From positions 1-64,000 of the forward strand of contig JAXEEE010000058.1 in assembly GCA_034104265.1 (NCBI GenBank): DNA of 64,000 nt, written 5' to 3'. Positions 8,543-17,117 of this stretch are shown in pieces; position 1 is the stretch's first letter, and each line of letters opens with the position of its first letter. The stretch comes from UBA11524 sp034104265. GTDB lineage: Bacteria > Bacillota > Clostridia > Christensenellales > Aristaeellaceae. A model generated the notes under the pieces. It saw nothing but the letters and a program-made list of their open reading frames with translations, was not told the DNA's origin and searched no databases. The translations under genes and the position numbers were made by a program.

Positions 8543-9211
8543 TTACGCCTGATCGCGCTTGTGAACCACCACGCCGCCGGTCTTCCAGATGGACCTCTCC
8601 GGCACAACGCCGCGCACGCAGCTCAGGGGATAGATATTGCTGTTGCGGCCGATCACCGTGCCGGGATTCAGCACGCTGTTGCAGCCCACCTCCACGTGAT
8701 CACCCAGCATTGCGCCCATCTTCTTCAGCCCGGTGGGCACGTCCTCGCCTTGACCGTGGACAACCACGGGGGTCTTGTCGCTTTTCACGTTGGAGGTAAT
8801 GGAGCCAGCGCCCATGTGGCTGTAATAACCAAGGATGCTGTCGCCCACGTAGTTGTAATGGGGCGTCTGCACATGGTCGAATAGGATTACGTTCTTCAGT
8901 TCCACCGAGTTGCCCACCACGCAGTTCTCACCCACCAGCGCCGCGCCGCGAATGAACGCGCAGTGCCGCACCTCCGTGTTTGCGCCGATGATGCAGGGTG
9001 CGCCCAGATAGGCTGTGGGGGCCACGGCAGCGGTTTTGTGCACCCACACCTGGGGCGATACCTGCGTGTATTCCGCCGGATCCAGCGTTTCGCCCAGGCG
9101 GACGATCATTTCCTTGATGCCGGAAAGCGCCTCCCAGGGCCAGGTGAACTGCGCCAGGTATTCCCCAGCCAGGGTGTGGTCAAGATCATACAGCTCGCGA
9201 ATGGTGAGCAT
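8543..9211 (-). CDS. Left-handed beta-helix (hexapeptide) nucleotidyl/acetyltransferase-like protein
   Basis: 222 residues. After a short helical N-terminus the protein is almost entirely hexapeptide repeats (for example PCIIGANTEVRHCAFIRG, VVGNSVELKN, GAMLGDHVEVGCNSVLNPGTVIG), as in the C-terminal acetyltransferase half of GlmU. No nucleotidyltransferase domain is present. Proteins like this are often labelled UDP-GlcNAc pyrophosphorylase-related, but only acyltransferase-type function is supportable; the substrate is unknown. ATG 9211 has GGAGG upstream and overlaps the VanZ stop codon by one base (TAATG), so translation is coupled. Confidence 0.8.
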   Translation of the reverse strand: MLTIRELYDLDHTLAGEYLAQFTWPWEALSGIKEMIVRLGETLDPAEYTQVSPQVWVHKTAAVAPTAYLGAPCIIGANTEVRHCAFIRGAALVGENCVVGNSVELKNVILFDHVQTPHYNYVGDSILGYYSHMGAGSITSNVKSDKTPVVVHGQGEDVPTGLKKMGAMLGDHVEVGCNSVLNPGTVIGRNSNIYPLSCVRGVVPERSIWKTGGVVVHKRDQA

Positions 9212-9693
9212 TACGGTTCCTCCTTCGAATGATGGAATGCAGCGCGGAGCCTGCCGGCAAGCCATGCAGCTGCGACACCCAGCAGCGCACCGGAAGCGTC
9301 CACCAGCACATCGGTGAACTGCGCGCTTCGTGCGCTGACCAGGGATTGGTGAAGCTCGTCCGTGGCGGCATAGGCCACGGCCAGCATCCAGCCAAGGACG
9401 CCTGCGTGGCGGCAGCCGTAGCTGGCAGCCAGCATGCGGATCAGCAGGGCCAGCAGGGCGTACTCCCCCACATGAGCAGCCTTGCGTACTATCAGCTGCA
9501 GCGTCCAGTACAGCGTGTCCGCCTCCTTGGCGGAGAGGGCGCGCACTCGCCGGATCAGCCGGAGCAGGGGCAGCACGATGCTGTCGCTGCTGGCGGTGGA
9601 CACATCGCCCGTCTGGGCGGACAGGAGGAAGATCACGACCGCCATGCCGATCACGCCAAGCCACAGCGCCATGCGCAGGATACGTTGCTTCAC
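9211..9693 (-). CDS. VanZ-like membrane protein
   Basis: 160 residues with about four membrane segments and the VanZ hallmark residues: the early FLLSAQTGDVS, then RKAAHVGEYALLA and ATDELHQSLVSARSAQFTDVLVDASGALLG. VanZ proteins are poorly understood envelope proteins linked to glycopeptide or lipoglycopeptide tolerance, but most genomic copies are not resistance genes. GTG at 9693 is used as start, with GAGGT upstream. It is coupled to the downstream hexapeptide protein. Confidence 0.88.
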   Translation of the reverse strand: MKQRILRMALWLGVIGMAVVIFLLSAQTGDVSTASSDSIVLPLLRLIRRVRALSAKEADTLYWTLQLIVRKAAHVGEYALLALLIRMLAASYGCRHAGVLGWMLAVAYAATDELHQSLVSARSAQFTDVLVDASGALLGVAAAWLAGRLRAAFHHSKEEP

Positions 9694-9758
9694 CCCTGGT
9701 TACCTCGCTCGATATAGATTCCATGCCATCCGCCGGTATTCCTGCCTGCCCGGAATCT

Positions 9759-11435
9759 TTACCCCTCGGATACCGCGTAGCTGCGCACGCCGATCCGCTT
9801 CAGCAGCAGATACCCCAGCGATGCCTCCGCAGCCAGGACGGCCAGCACAGCAACCAGACGCAGCAGGGGCTGACCCGGCGCCAGATACCACACTCCGCCC
9901 CAGGCTGCGCAGGGCAGCAGAAGCAGGATCAGCACGGCCAGCATGCTCCACATGACATTCATGCTCTGCTTGATGGCCTGGGTTTCGTTGATCCAGTCGT
10001 AGTTGGGATGAATGGCGTCGATGGTCAGGGACAAGGCGCAGCAGGCATAGTTCATGGCCAGCGTCAGCAGGAGGCCCGGCAGCAGCCAAAGGGCGTAGCG
10101 GCCCAGCAGCACTGAGCAGATGCCGCCCGTGACCAGTGCGGCCAGCTGGTTGATGGACATACCCATCAGCAGCTTGGCGTTCAGCTGGGTTGCGGGGGTG
10201 ACGGGCATCATGCGGTACAGGTCGTGATGCTTGCCCTCCCGTGTGACGGCGGTGGAGACGGCCGGATTGATCCAGCAACCGATGGACATCAGCAGCGCGC
10301 CCAGCAGAAGAAGATCCGTGCCGGGGATCATGCCCAGCAGCCCGCGCACCTCCTGCATTACGACGCTCAGCGCGTCCGTGGAAGAGATGCTGACGAGCAT
10401 GACGATCATCATCAGCGGCATGAAGATCACGCTGCCCAGGCTGTTGAAGGCATAGGTGGGCGTGCGGAGAACCTCCATGCACTCCCGACGGTACAGGCTG
10501 ACCAGCTGGCTGTGCTGCCGTTCCGCCGTCCGTTCTGCACGGTGGCTCCGCCTGCGGGCAGCCTGCTCACTCTGGCGGATGCAGTCGTTCAGATAGCGGC
10601 CGCCCATCAGGGCGACGACGGCGCCCAGGCTTCCCACAGACACCAGCACGAACAATCCAAAGCCTGCCCAATCACCGGCAAGACCATTCACGGCCCAGCG
10701 CAGCGGCGGCATGGCGGAGGTGATGGTATCCACCAGACCGGTTCGGCTCAAAAGAATCGTCACGAAGAACATCACGCCCGCGTTCTCCGGGATCCGGGGC
10801 AGCACGGACAGCTCCACGCTCAGCACCACCAGCATCAGCACGATGGAGCCGACCATGATCAGCACTTCCTTGTGCCGGGCAATGCCGGTGAAGCGCGTGA
10901 GCAGTGCGGAGAGCAGCGTCGTGACCGCCACGGGCAGCGCGACGCTCAGCATCAGCGTCACCACGGCCCGGAACCAGTAGTCCACGCCGCCGCCCAGGTG
11001 CAGGCCCAGCAGCACCAGCGAGGGCAGCATCAGCATCAGATTGATGCCCATCTCCCCCAGGCATACCTCCGTCAGCCGGGCGGACATCACTGTGCGGGAG
11101 GTGACGGGCAGGCTGGCCAGCCATGCCGTGTCCCTGTTGAAGTACAGCTTGGCCAGTGCATGGAAGGCGCTGAACACCAGCGTGCAGAGCATGCACAGCA
11201 TCATCACCAGCGTGGGCAGCAGCAGCGGCTGCCCCATGCGCACCAAAGCCTTGAACAGGTAGTTCTCGAATACGGCCAGGGCAATCGCCAGGCCAAGCAG
11301 ACCCGCACCGCCCAGGATGGCCAGCAGCACATAGCCGATGCTGATTTTGCCGGTTTTCCGGCTGGTCACGCCGGTGCGGAAGGACGCCAGGGTGTTCTTC
11401 AGGGACAGGCGCAGGAGAATGCCATAGCTCCTCAT
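9759..11435 (-). CDS. ABC transporter permease (ABC-2 like, about 12 membrane segments)
   Basis: 558-residue hydrophobic protein with repeated membrane segments arranged as two halves. A charged central loop rich in Arg/Glu/His (around QSEQAARRRSHRAERTAE, roughly residue 295) separates the halves. It starts 4 bp inside the stop of the ATP-binding gene, so the two form one exporter. The N-terminal RLSLKNTLASFRTG and the size resemble large ABC-2 permeases of Firmicutes with unknown substrates (peptides, antibiotics or lipids are possible). No terminator is obvious before the next gene. Confidence 0.85.
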   Translation of the reverse strand: MRSYGILLRLSLKNTLASFRTGVTSRKTGKISIGYVLLAILGGAGLLGLAIALAVFENYLFKALVRMGQPLLLPTLVMMLCMLCTLVFSAFHALAKLYFNRDTAWLASLPVTSRTVMSARLTEVCLGEMGINLMLMLPSLVLLGLHLGGGVDYWFRAVVTLMLSVALPVAVTTLLSALLTRFTGIARHKEVLIMVGSIVLMLVVLSVELSVLPRIPENAGVMFFVTILLSRTGLVDTITSAMPPLRWAVNGLAGDWAGFGLFVLVSVGSLGAVVALMGGRYLNDCIRQSEQAARRRSHRAERTAERQHSQLVSLYRRECMEVLRTPTYAFNSLGSVIFMPLMMIVMLVSISSTDALSVVMQEVRGLLGMIPGTDLLLLGALLMSIGCWINPAVSTAVTREGKHHDLYRMMPVTPATQLNAKLLMGMSINQLAALVTGGICSVLLGRYALWLLPGLLLTLAMNYACCALSLTIDAIHPNYDWINETQAIKQSMNVMWSMLAVLILLLLPCAAWGGVWYLAPGQPLLRLVAVLAVLAAEASLGYLLLKRIGVRSYAVSEG

Positions 11436-12169
11436 TCCGCCTGCACCTCCGTCTCGGTCAGCTCCAGGAAGAGCTGCTCCAGGGACGCGCTCCTTTCGCC
11501 CGAGCGCAATTCGTCCATGGTACCCTGGGCCACCAGGCGGCCCTTGTCGATGATGGCGATCTCGTCGCAGAGCTTCTCCGCCACCTCCAGCACATGGGTG
11601 GAGAAGAACACGGTGTTGCCTGCGTCGCAGTGGCGGCGCATCTCCTGCTTGAGGATGTGGGCCGCCCGGGGATCCAGGCCCACCATGGGCTCATCCAGCA
11701 CCCAAACGGGGGGATTGTGGATCAGCGCGCCGATGACGGTCAGCTTCTGCTTCATGCCCCGGGAGTAGCTGCGGATGGGATCCCCTGCCGCATCCTCCAG
11801 CTCGAACAGCGCCAGATACTTCTCGATATGCTCCTGACGGCGTTTGGCGTCCACGCCATAGATATCCGCCAGAAAGCGCAGATATTCCAGACCCGTCAGC
11901 CGCTCGTACAGCTCGTGCCCGTCCGGCACAAAGCCGATGCACTGCTTGGCTGCCACAGGCTCCTTCGCCATGTCCCTGCCGTCGATCAGCACCCGGCCCG
12001 ACGTGGGCGACAGGATGCCGGTCATCAGGCGGATGCTTGTGGTTTTCCCAGCCCCATTTGGGCCTATAAAGCCGTAAACCTTGCCCCGGCCCACGTGCAG
12101 GCTCAGGTCGTCCACCGCCTTCACGCCGCCCTTGCCGTACTGCTTGGTCACATGCTCAAACGTAATCAT
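11432..12169 (-). CDS. ABC transporter ATP-binding protein
   Basis: 245 residues. Walker A GPNGAGKTTS near 36-45, signature SYSRGMKQKL near 134, Walker B VWVLDEPMVGLDP near 155 and switch His in FFSTHVLE. The relaxed signature (SRGMKQ) is typical of drug/antibiotic ABC-2 exporters. The start codon ATG 12169 is preceded by AAGGAGG, part of which is folded into a small hairpin (12183-12207). Translationally coupled to the permease downstream. Confidence 0.94.
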   Translation of the reverse strand: MITFEHVTKQYGKGGVKAVDDLSLHVGRGKVYGFIGPNGAGKTTSIRLMTGILSPTSGRVLIDGRDMAKEPVAAKQCIGFVPDGHELYERLTGLEYLRFLADIYGVDAKRRQEHIEKYLALFELEDAAGDPIRSYSRGMKQKLTVIGALIHNPPVWVLDEPMVGLDPRAAHILKQEMRRHCDAGNTVFFSTHVLEVAEKLCDEIAIIDKGRLVAQGTMDELRSGERSASLEQLFLELTETEVQAE

Positions 12170-12182
12170 GATCCCTCAACCT

Positions 12183-12207
12183 CCTTGTGCAAGAGCATAG
12201 CACAAGG
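12183..12207 (-). promoter_or_regulatory. Hairpin overlapping the ribosome binding site of the ABC ATPase gene
   Basis: On the minus strand CCTTGTGC (12200-12207) can pair with GCACAAGG (12183-12190). The Shine-Dalgarno AAGGAGG is at 12180-12186, so four of its bases lie in the stem. No U-tract follows, so it is not a terminator. A translational control element is possible but unproven. Confidence 0.4.
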
Positions 12208-12266
12208 GGAACTGTCTGTCCATGCATGCAGTCGGAAAAGCGCGTTTTCCCGCTCCAAAACATCAC

Positions 12267-12596
12267 TTATATGCCCAATAGACGGATGAGGATCATATAG
12301 ACCGCCGTACCTCCCGCGATGGAGAGGATCATCTGCCGCTTCCACACATGCAGCGCCGCCGTCACCGCCACGGCGATCAGCGCAGGCGCACCGTAGGGGG
12401 CGGTCGTCAGGCTGACGTCCTTGAAGCAATAGACCAGCAGCATCATCATGACCGCCCGGGGCAGCTGATTCCCAAGCCAAGTGATGAAGGCCGGGGACTG
12501 CTTCCCCGAGGGGAACAGCAGGAAGGGTGCAGTGCGGAGCAGGATGGTCACCCCCGCCGCGATGAGCACCGTGATCAGAACCTGCATGGCTGTCAT
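12267..12596 (-). CDS. azlD: AzlD-family branched-chain amino acid exporter subunit
   Basis: Small membrane protein of 109 residues with four hydrophobic segments and the family pattern ILLRTAPFLLFPSGKQSPAFITWLGNQLPRAVM split over helices 1-2. AzlD works with AzlC to export branched-chain amino acids. ATG 12596 overlaps the azlC stop codon by 4 bp. Reading frame and gene order (azlC then azlD) are standard. Confidence 0.92.
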   Translation of the reverse strand: MTAMQVLITVLIAAGVTILLRTAPFLLFPSGKQSPAFITWLGNQLPRAVMMMLLVYCFKDVSLTTAPYGAPALIAVAVTAALHVWKRQMILSIAGGTAVYMILIRLLGI

Positions 12597-13318
12597 GCAC
12601 GCACGCCTCCCTTCACAGCCTGGTACCTAAGGAAGAAGCACCCCAGCATCAGCGTCATGGCCATCAGCAGGAAGCTGTCCTTCCCCACGATCATCAGACT
12701 GCCCAGGGTGGCAACCAGCCCCAGCAGCGCAGGAAAGGCCGCGTCGGCAAGCCACATCTCCCCTGCACGGTACGCCTTCACCGCAACCATGGTCTGCTCC
12801 GTGACAATCACGGAGAAAAGCGCCGTCATGGCGAAATCGATGCCCGTCAGGTCAAAGGGAAGAGCCTGGCCCAGGGCTATGCCGATCACCGAACCCGCCA
12901 CCCAGTATACCTGATCCAGCAGGGACACCGCCGCGTACCAGCCGGGCTTGTCCTCCGCGTCTTCCGGCGCGCCGTTGCACACCAGAGAGTAGGTTTCGTC
13001 CGTCAGGGCGAAAACCAGGTAGGGCTTGTACCTGCCCGTATCCGCATACTTGTCCAGCATGCTCAGCCCGTAAAAGATATGCCGGGCGTTGACCAGCAGC
13101 GTCATCAGCGCCATGGTCACCGGCGCAAAGGGCTGGGTCATCGCGCCCAGCATGGCGAACTGCATGGAGCCAGCGTATACCGTCGTGCTGATGAGCAGCG
13201 CCCATTCCATGCCGAAGCCCTTCTCCCGCAGCGCCACGCCATAGGCAATCCCCAGGAACAGATAGCCTGCCATCACCGGCAGCGTCCTGGGGAACGCCTT
13301 TTTCATCATTCGGAACAT
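12593..13318 (-). CDS. azlC: AzlC-family branched-chain amino acid exporter subunit
   Basis: 241-residue integral membrane protein. The conserved N-terminus (PRTLPVMAGYLFLGIAYG), YAGSMQFAMLGAM and NARHIFYGLSML segments identify the AzlC/YgaZ family. With AzlD it forms a proton-driven exporter for branched-chain amino acids or analogues. No leader peptide, T-box or Lrp gene is next to it. The 5' UTR from the predicted promoter is only about 35 nt, so control is probably at initiation. Confidence 0.93.
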   Translation of the reverse strand: MFRMMKKAFPRTLPVMAGYLFLGIAYGVALREKGFGMEWALLISTTVYAGSMQFAMLGAMTQPFAPVTMALMTLLVNARHIFYGLSMLDKYADTGRYKPYLVFALTDETYSLVCNGAPEDAEDKPGWYAAVSLLDQVYWVAGSVIGIALGQALPFDLTGIDFAMTALFSVIVTEQTMVAVKAYRAGEMWLADAAFPALLGLVATLGSLMIVGKDSFLLMAMTLMLGCFFLRYQAVKGGVRA

Positions 13319-13356
13319 TCCTGTCTGACCTTCCTTTATCCAGAAAAATCCTTCCC

Positions 13357-13386
13357 ATTATAATTCCGGCTGCGGTGGCCTGTCAA
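13357..13386 (-). promoter_or_regulatory. Promoter for azlCD
   Basis: Minus strand: TTGACA (13381-13386), 18-bp spacer, TATAAT (13357-13362). Both hexamers are perfect consensus. Confidence 0.78.
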
Positions 13387-13427
13387 CGGGAGGGCCTGGC
13401 TTTGTTCTGTTTTTATCGGATGGACGC

Positions 13428-13456
13428 TTGACATGCCTGCCTGTCTGTGCTACGCT
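13428..13456 (+). promoter_or_regulatory. Promoter for MATE transporter gene
   Basis: TTGACA (13428-13433), 17-bp spacer, TACGCT (13451-13456). Its position rules out the most upstream in-frame ATG (13447) as the start of the MATE protein. Confidence 0.65.
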
Positions 13457-13518
13457 TGATTCGTTTGCGCCGCGATGCGGCGATTCCAATGCGAATGAAG
13501 CGAGGCGTTATTCCGTCC

Positions 13519-14880
13519 ATGAGCAGCCATGCACGCCGTATGACGGAGGGCCCTATCTGGAAGCACATTGTCGTGTTTGCCCTCCCGGTTTTCCTTGGCA
13601 GCCTGTTCCAGCAGATGTACAACGTGGTGGACAGCCTGGTGGTGGGCAACTTCCTGGGCAGCGAGGCCCTGGCGGCGGTGGGCTCCTCCTCCAGCCTGAT
13701 TTTCCTGCTGACCGGCCTGTTCCAGGGCATCTTCATCGGCGCGGGTGTGGTGGTCAGCCGCTACTGGGGGGCGCAGGATGATTCAAATGTGTCCCTGGCG
13801 GTGCATACGTCGGTGTCCTTCGGCATCCTGGCGGGGCTGATCCTGACGGTGCTGGGCGTGACATGCGCGCCGGTGATCCTCCGCTGGATGGGTACTCCGG
13901 CGGAGGTGCTGCCCCTGTCGCTGACCTACTTCCGGGTGTACTTCGGGGGCGTGCTGTCGGTGGTCATGTACAACACCGCCAACGGCATCTTCAACGCCCT
14001 GGGCGACAGCCGCCATCCGCTGTATTATCTGATCGTTTCCTCCATCCTGAACGTGGCGCTGGACCTTTTGTTCGTAGGCTGGCTGGGCTTCGGGGTGGCG
14101 GGCGCGGCAGTGGCCACGGTCATTTCCCAGTCCGTAAGCGCGTTGCTGGGGCTCTACCGGCTCAGCCAAACCACGGAAGCCTATCGCATCCGCCCCTCCC
14201 GGATCAGGCTGAACCTGGGCATGACCCGGCAGATTCTGCGCATGGGCATACCCTCCGGCGTGCAGAATTCCATCATTTCCCTGGCCAACCTGGTGGTGCA
14301 GAGCCACATCAACGCCTTCGGTGCGCTGGCCATGGCGGGCTGCGGCGCGTATACCAAGATCGAGGGCTTCGGCTTCCTGCCCATCACCAGCTTTGCCATC
14401 GCCATGACAACCTTCATCGGCCAGAACCTTGGCGCGAAGCAGTATGACCGTGCCAAGAAGGGCGCTGCCTTTGGCATCGTTTCCTGCATGCTGCTGGCGG
14501 AACTGGTGGGCGTGGGCATCAATGTGTTCGCACCGCGGCTGATCGGCCTGTTCGACCAGAATCCTGACGTGATCGCCTTTGGCGTAACCCAGGCCCGGAC
14601 GGTGACGCTGTTCTACTTCCTGCTGGCCTGCTCCCACGGCATCGCGGGTGTGCTGCGTGGCGCGGGGCGGGCGATTGTCCCCATGCTGGTGATGCTGGTG
14701 TGCTGGTGCCTGATCCGCGTCAGCTACATTACCATCGTCACACCCATTGTAGGGAACATCCAGTCCATCTTCTGGGCCTATCCGCTGACCTGGACGCTCA
14801 GCAGCATCTGCTTCCTGATCTACCTGTTCAAGGCGGACTGGGTTCATGCCTACGCCAGGGCGCATCCGGAAAACGCCTGA
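13519..14880 (+). CDS. MATE family efflux transporter
   Basis: 453-residue, 12-helix antiporter in the MATE/MOP superfamily, expected to export drugs or metabolites using Na+ or H+. Family segments include the first helix with FLGSLFQQMYNVVDSLVVGNFLG split around residues 20-45, the second-half repeat GVQNSIISLANLVVQSHIN, and FIGQNLGA. The start is placed at ATG 13519 because the promoter occupies 13428-13456; ATG 13540 (MTEGP) is an alternative. Ends at a shared terminator with tex. No adjacent regulator. Confidence 0.92.
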   Translation: MSSHARRMTEGPIWKHIVVFALPVFLGSLFQQMYNVVDSLVVGNFLGSEALAAVGSSSSLIFLLTGLFQGIFIGAGVVVSRYWGAQDDSNVSLAVHTSVSFGILAGLILTVLGVTCAPVILRWMGTPAEVLPLSLTYFRVYFGGVLSVVMYNTANGIFNALGDSRHPLYYLIVSSILNVALDLLFVGWLGFGVAGAAVATVISQSVSALLGLYRLSQTTEAYRIRPSRIRLNLGMTRQILRMGIPSGVQNSIISLANLVVQSHINAFGALAMAGCGAYTKIEGFGFLPITSFAIAMTTFIGQNLGAKQYDRAKKGAAFGIVSCMLLAELVGVGINVFAPRLIGLFDQNPDVIAFGVTQARTVTLFYFLLACSHGIAGVLRGAGRAIVPMLVMLVCWCLIRVSYITIVTPIVGNIQSIFWAYPLTWTLSSICFLIYLFKADWVHAYARAHPENA

Positions 14881-14890
14881 CCTACACAAC

Positions 14891-14932
14891 AAATGCCGCA
14901 GGGAACGCTTCATGCTCCCTGCGGCATTTCTT
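14891..14932. terminator. Bidirectional terminator between MATE gene and tex
   Basis: AAATGCCGCAGGGA, 11-nt loop, TCCCTGCGGCATTT followed by T-rich sequence. It serves two convergent genes and overlaps the last bases of tex. Confidence 0.85.
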
Positions 14933-17099
14933 ATTTCGGCTGATTGCCCTGGGCGGGCCTGCGCATGGTCAGGCTGATGCGGCCCTTCTGCTTGTCCACC
15001 TGCAAAACCCACACTGTCACTACATCACCCACCCGGGCGGCCTCGCTGGGATGGCGGATGCGCCGGTCGGCCATCTGGCTCACATGCACCAGACCGTCAT
15101 GATGCACGCCGATGTCCACGAACGCGCCGAAGTCCGTCACGTTGCGCACCGTGCCCTTCAGCTCCATCCCGGGCACCAGGTCGTCCATGTCCATCACGTC
15201 CGTGCGGAGAACAGGTGGCGGCAGCTCGTCGCGGGGGTCGCGGCCCGGCTTGGACAGCTCAGTTACAATGTCCCGCAGCGTAGGCTCGCCGCAGTCCAGC
15301 TCCCTGGCCAGCGTCGGCAGCCCCACGGCTTCCGCCTGCTCCCGCAGCGCGCCTGTGGCAGCCTGGGCGGGCGTCAGGCCGAAGCGCTTCAGCAGCGCCT
15401 TGGCCACAGCGTAGCTTTCCGGATGCACGCCGGTGTTCTCCATCAGGTCCTTCCCGCCCGGGATGCGCAGGAAGCCTGCGCACTGCTCGAAGGCTTTGGG
15501 CCCCAGCTTGGGCACCTTCTTTAGCTGCGCTCGGGATGCGAAGGGGCCGTTCTCCTCGCGATAGGCGACGATGTTCTTCGCTACCGTGGCGTTGATACCC
15601 GCCACGTGGCTGAGCAGCGATGGGCTGGCGGTGTTCACGTCCACGCCCACGCTGTTCACGCAATCCTCCACCACGCCGTCCAGGGCCGCGTCTAGCTCGC
15701 TCTCCTTCAGGTCGTGCTGGTACTGGCCCACACCGATGGCCTTGGGGTCGATCTTCACCAGCTCCGCCAGAGGATCCTGCAGACGCCTGGCGATGGACAC
15801 CGCGCTGCGCAGGCTCACATCGAACTGGGGGAATTCCTCCGCAGCCAGCTTGCTGGCGGAATACACCGACGCCCCCGCCTCGCTGACCACCATGTAGGAC
15901 AGCTTCACCTCGCCCTGCATTTCATGCACCACCTGGGCGAAAAACTGCTCCGTCTCTCGCCCGGCAGTGCCGTTGCCGATGGCCGCGATGGTTACGCCGT
16001 GCTTGCGGATCAGCTGCTTCACCGTGGCTTTGGCCTGCTCAACCCGGCCATGGGCGGGCAGCGGGAAAATCACGCCGGTGTCCAGCACCCGGCCCGTAGC
16101 GTCCACCACGGCTACCTTGCACCCCGTGCGGATGCCGGGATCCAGCCCGATGGCCACCTTCCCGCGCACCGGGGGCTGCATCAGCAGGGGCTTCAGGTTC
16201 AGCGCAAAAACGCGGATGGCTGCCGCCGACGCCCGATCCGTCAGATCACCCCGCAGCTCCGTCTCGATGGAAGGGGCGATCAGCCGGGTGTAGGCGTCCT
16301 CGCAGGCACGCTGGACGTACTGCGTGGCCAGGCTCCCGGTGTGGGCCACGTAATCCGCCTGAATGATGCCCTGAGCCGCGGTCTCGCTGACCTCCAGCTT
16401 CACCTTCAGGAAGCCCTCCTTTTCGCCCCGGTTCATGGCAAGCACCCGGTGGGAAGGCATCAGCTTCCAGGGCTCGGAGCGGTCGTAGTACATGCGGTAG
16501 ACGCTGTCCTCCTCGCCGGCAGGGCGGGTGGCCATCACGCCATCCCGGCGGCAGAGGGCCTTCAGCTTGGTACGCACAGCTGGATCATCGCTGATCTTCT
16601 CGGCAATGATGTCCATGGCGCCCTGCAGCGCGTCCTCTGCCGTGGCTACGCCCTTTTCCGGATCAACATAGCCTGCAGCCAGCTCTTCTGCCGTGCTTGC
16701 CTTGGACAGCTGCAGCAGCAGCATGTCCGCCAGGGGCGCCAGCCCCTTCTCCCGGGCGATCATGGCCCGGGTGCGGCGCTTGGGCCGGTAGGGGCGGTAG
16801 ATGTCCTCCAGCTGCCCCATGGTGGCTGCCTGATCCAGCGCAGCCTGCAGCTCCTCTGTCCAGACCTCCAGCTTCTTCAGTGACTCGGCAATTTCGTTCC
16901 GGCGACTCTCCAGGTTTCGCAGGGCGGTCAGCCGGTCAGCAATGTCGCGCAGCTTCTGATCGTCCAGCTCGCCGTGCTGCTCCTTGCGGTAGCGGGCGAT
17001 GAAGGGCAGCGTGCAGCCCTCGTCCAGCAGGCGGATCACCGCCTCGGCCTGCCAGGGGGCAATATGAAATTCAGCGCATAAGGTTTCGACAATCGTCAT
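14931..17099 (-). CDS. tex: Tex family S1 RNA-binding protein
   Basis: 722 residues, the usual length of Tex/YqgF-containing transcription accessory proteins. Visible in order: N-terminal helical domain with FIARYRKEQHGELDDQKLR, YqgF/RNase H-like domain with GLDPGIRTGCKVAV near residue 320, helix-hairpin-helix segments (VGVDVNTASPSLLSHVAG), and a C-terminal S1 domain (MELKGTVRNVTDFGAFVDIG near 640). Tex acts in the cytoplasm on RNA and transcription complexes. GTP or catalysis is not indicated. It lies 18 bp after the flavoprotein gene on the same strand. Confidence 0.95.
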   Translation of the reverse strand: MTIVETLCAEFHIAPWQAEAVIRLLDEGCTLPFIARYRKEQHGELDDQKLRDIADRLTALRNLESRRNEIAESLKKLEVWTEELQAALDQAATMGQLEDIYRPYRPKRRTRAMIAREKGLAPLADMLLLQLSKASTAEELAAGYVDPEKGVATAEDALQGAMDIIAEKISDDPAVRTKLKALCRRDGVMATRPAGEEDSVYRMYYDRSEPWKLMPSHRVLAMNRGEKEGFLKVKLEVSETAAQGIIQADYVAHTGSLATQYVQRACEDAYTRLIAPSIETELRGDLTDRASAAAIRVFALNLKPLLMQPPVRGKVAIGLDPGIRTGCKVAVVDATGRVLDTGVIFPLPAHGRVEQAKATVKQLIRKHGVTIAAIGNGTAGRETEQFFAQVVHEMQGEVKLSYMVVSEAGASVYSASKLAAEEFPQFDVSLRSAVSIARRLQDPLAELVKIDPKAIGVGQYQHDLKESELDAALDGVVEDCVNSVGVDVNTASPSLLSHVAGINATVAKNIVAYREENGPFASRAQLKKVPKLGPKAFEQCAGFLRIPGGKDLMENTGVHPESYAVAKALLKRFGLTPAQAATGALREQAEAVGLPTLARELDCGEPTLRDIVTELSKPGRDPRDELPPPVLRTDVMDMDDLVPGMELKGTVRNVTDFGAFVDIGVHHDGLVHVSQMADRRIRHPSEAARVGDVVTVWVLQVDKQKGRISLTMRRPAQGNQPK

Positions 17100-17117
17100 G
17101 GCTCTTCTCCTGTTCTA

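Noticed and set aside
9211..9693. VanZ as evidence of glycopeptide resistance
   Set aside because: No vanHAX or vanRS genes are present; VanZ-like proteins are common without resistance.
13319..13360. T-box or amino acid riboswitch upstream of azlCD
   Set aside because: The UTR is about 35 nt and lacks any recognisable structure.
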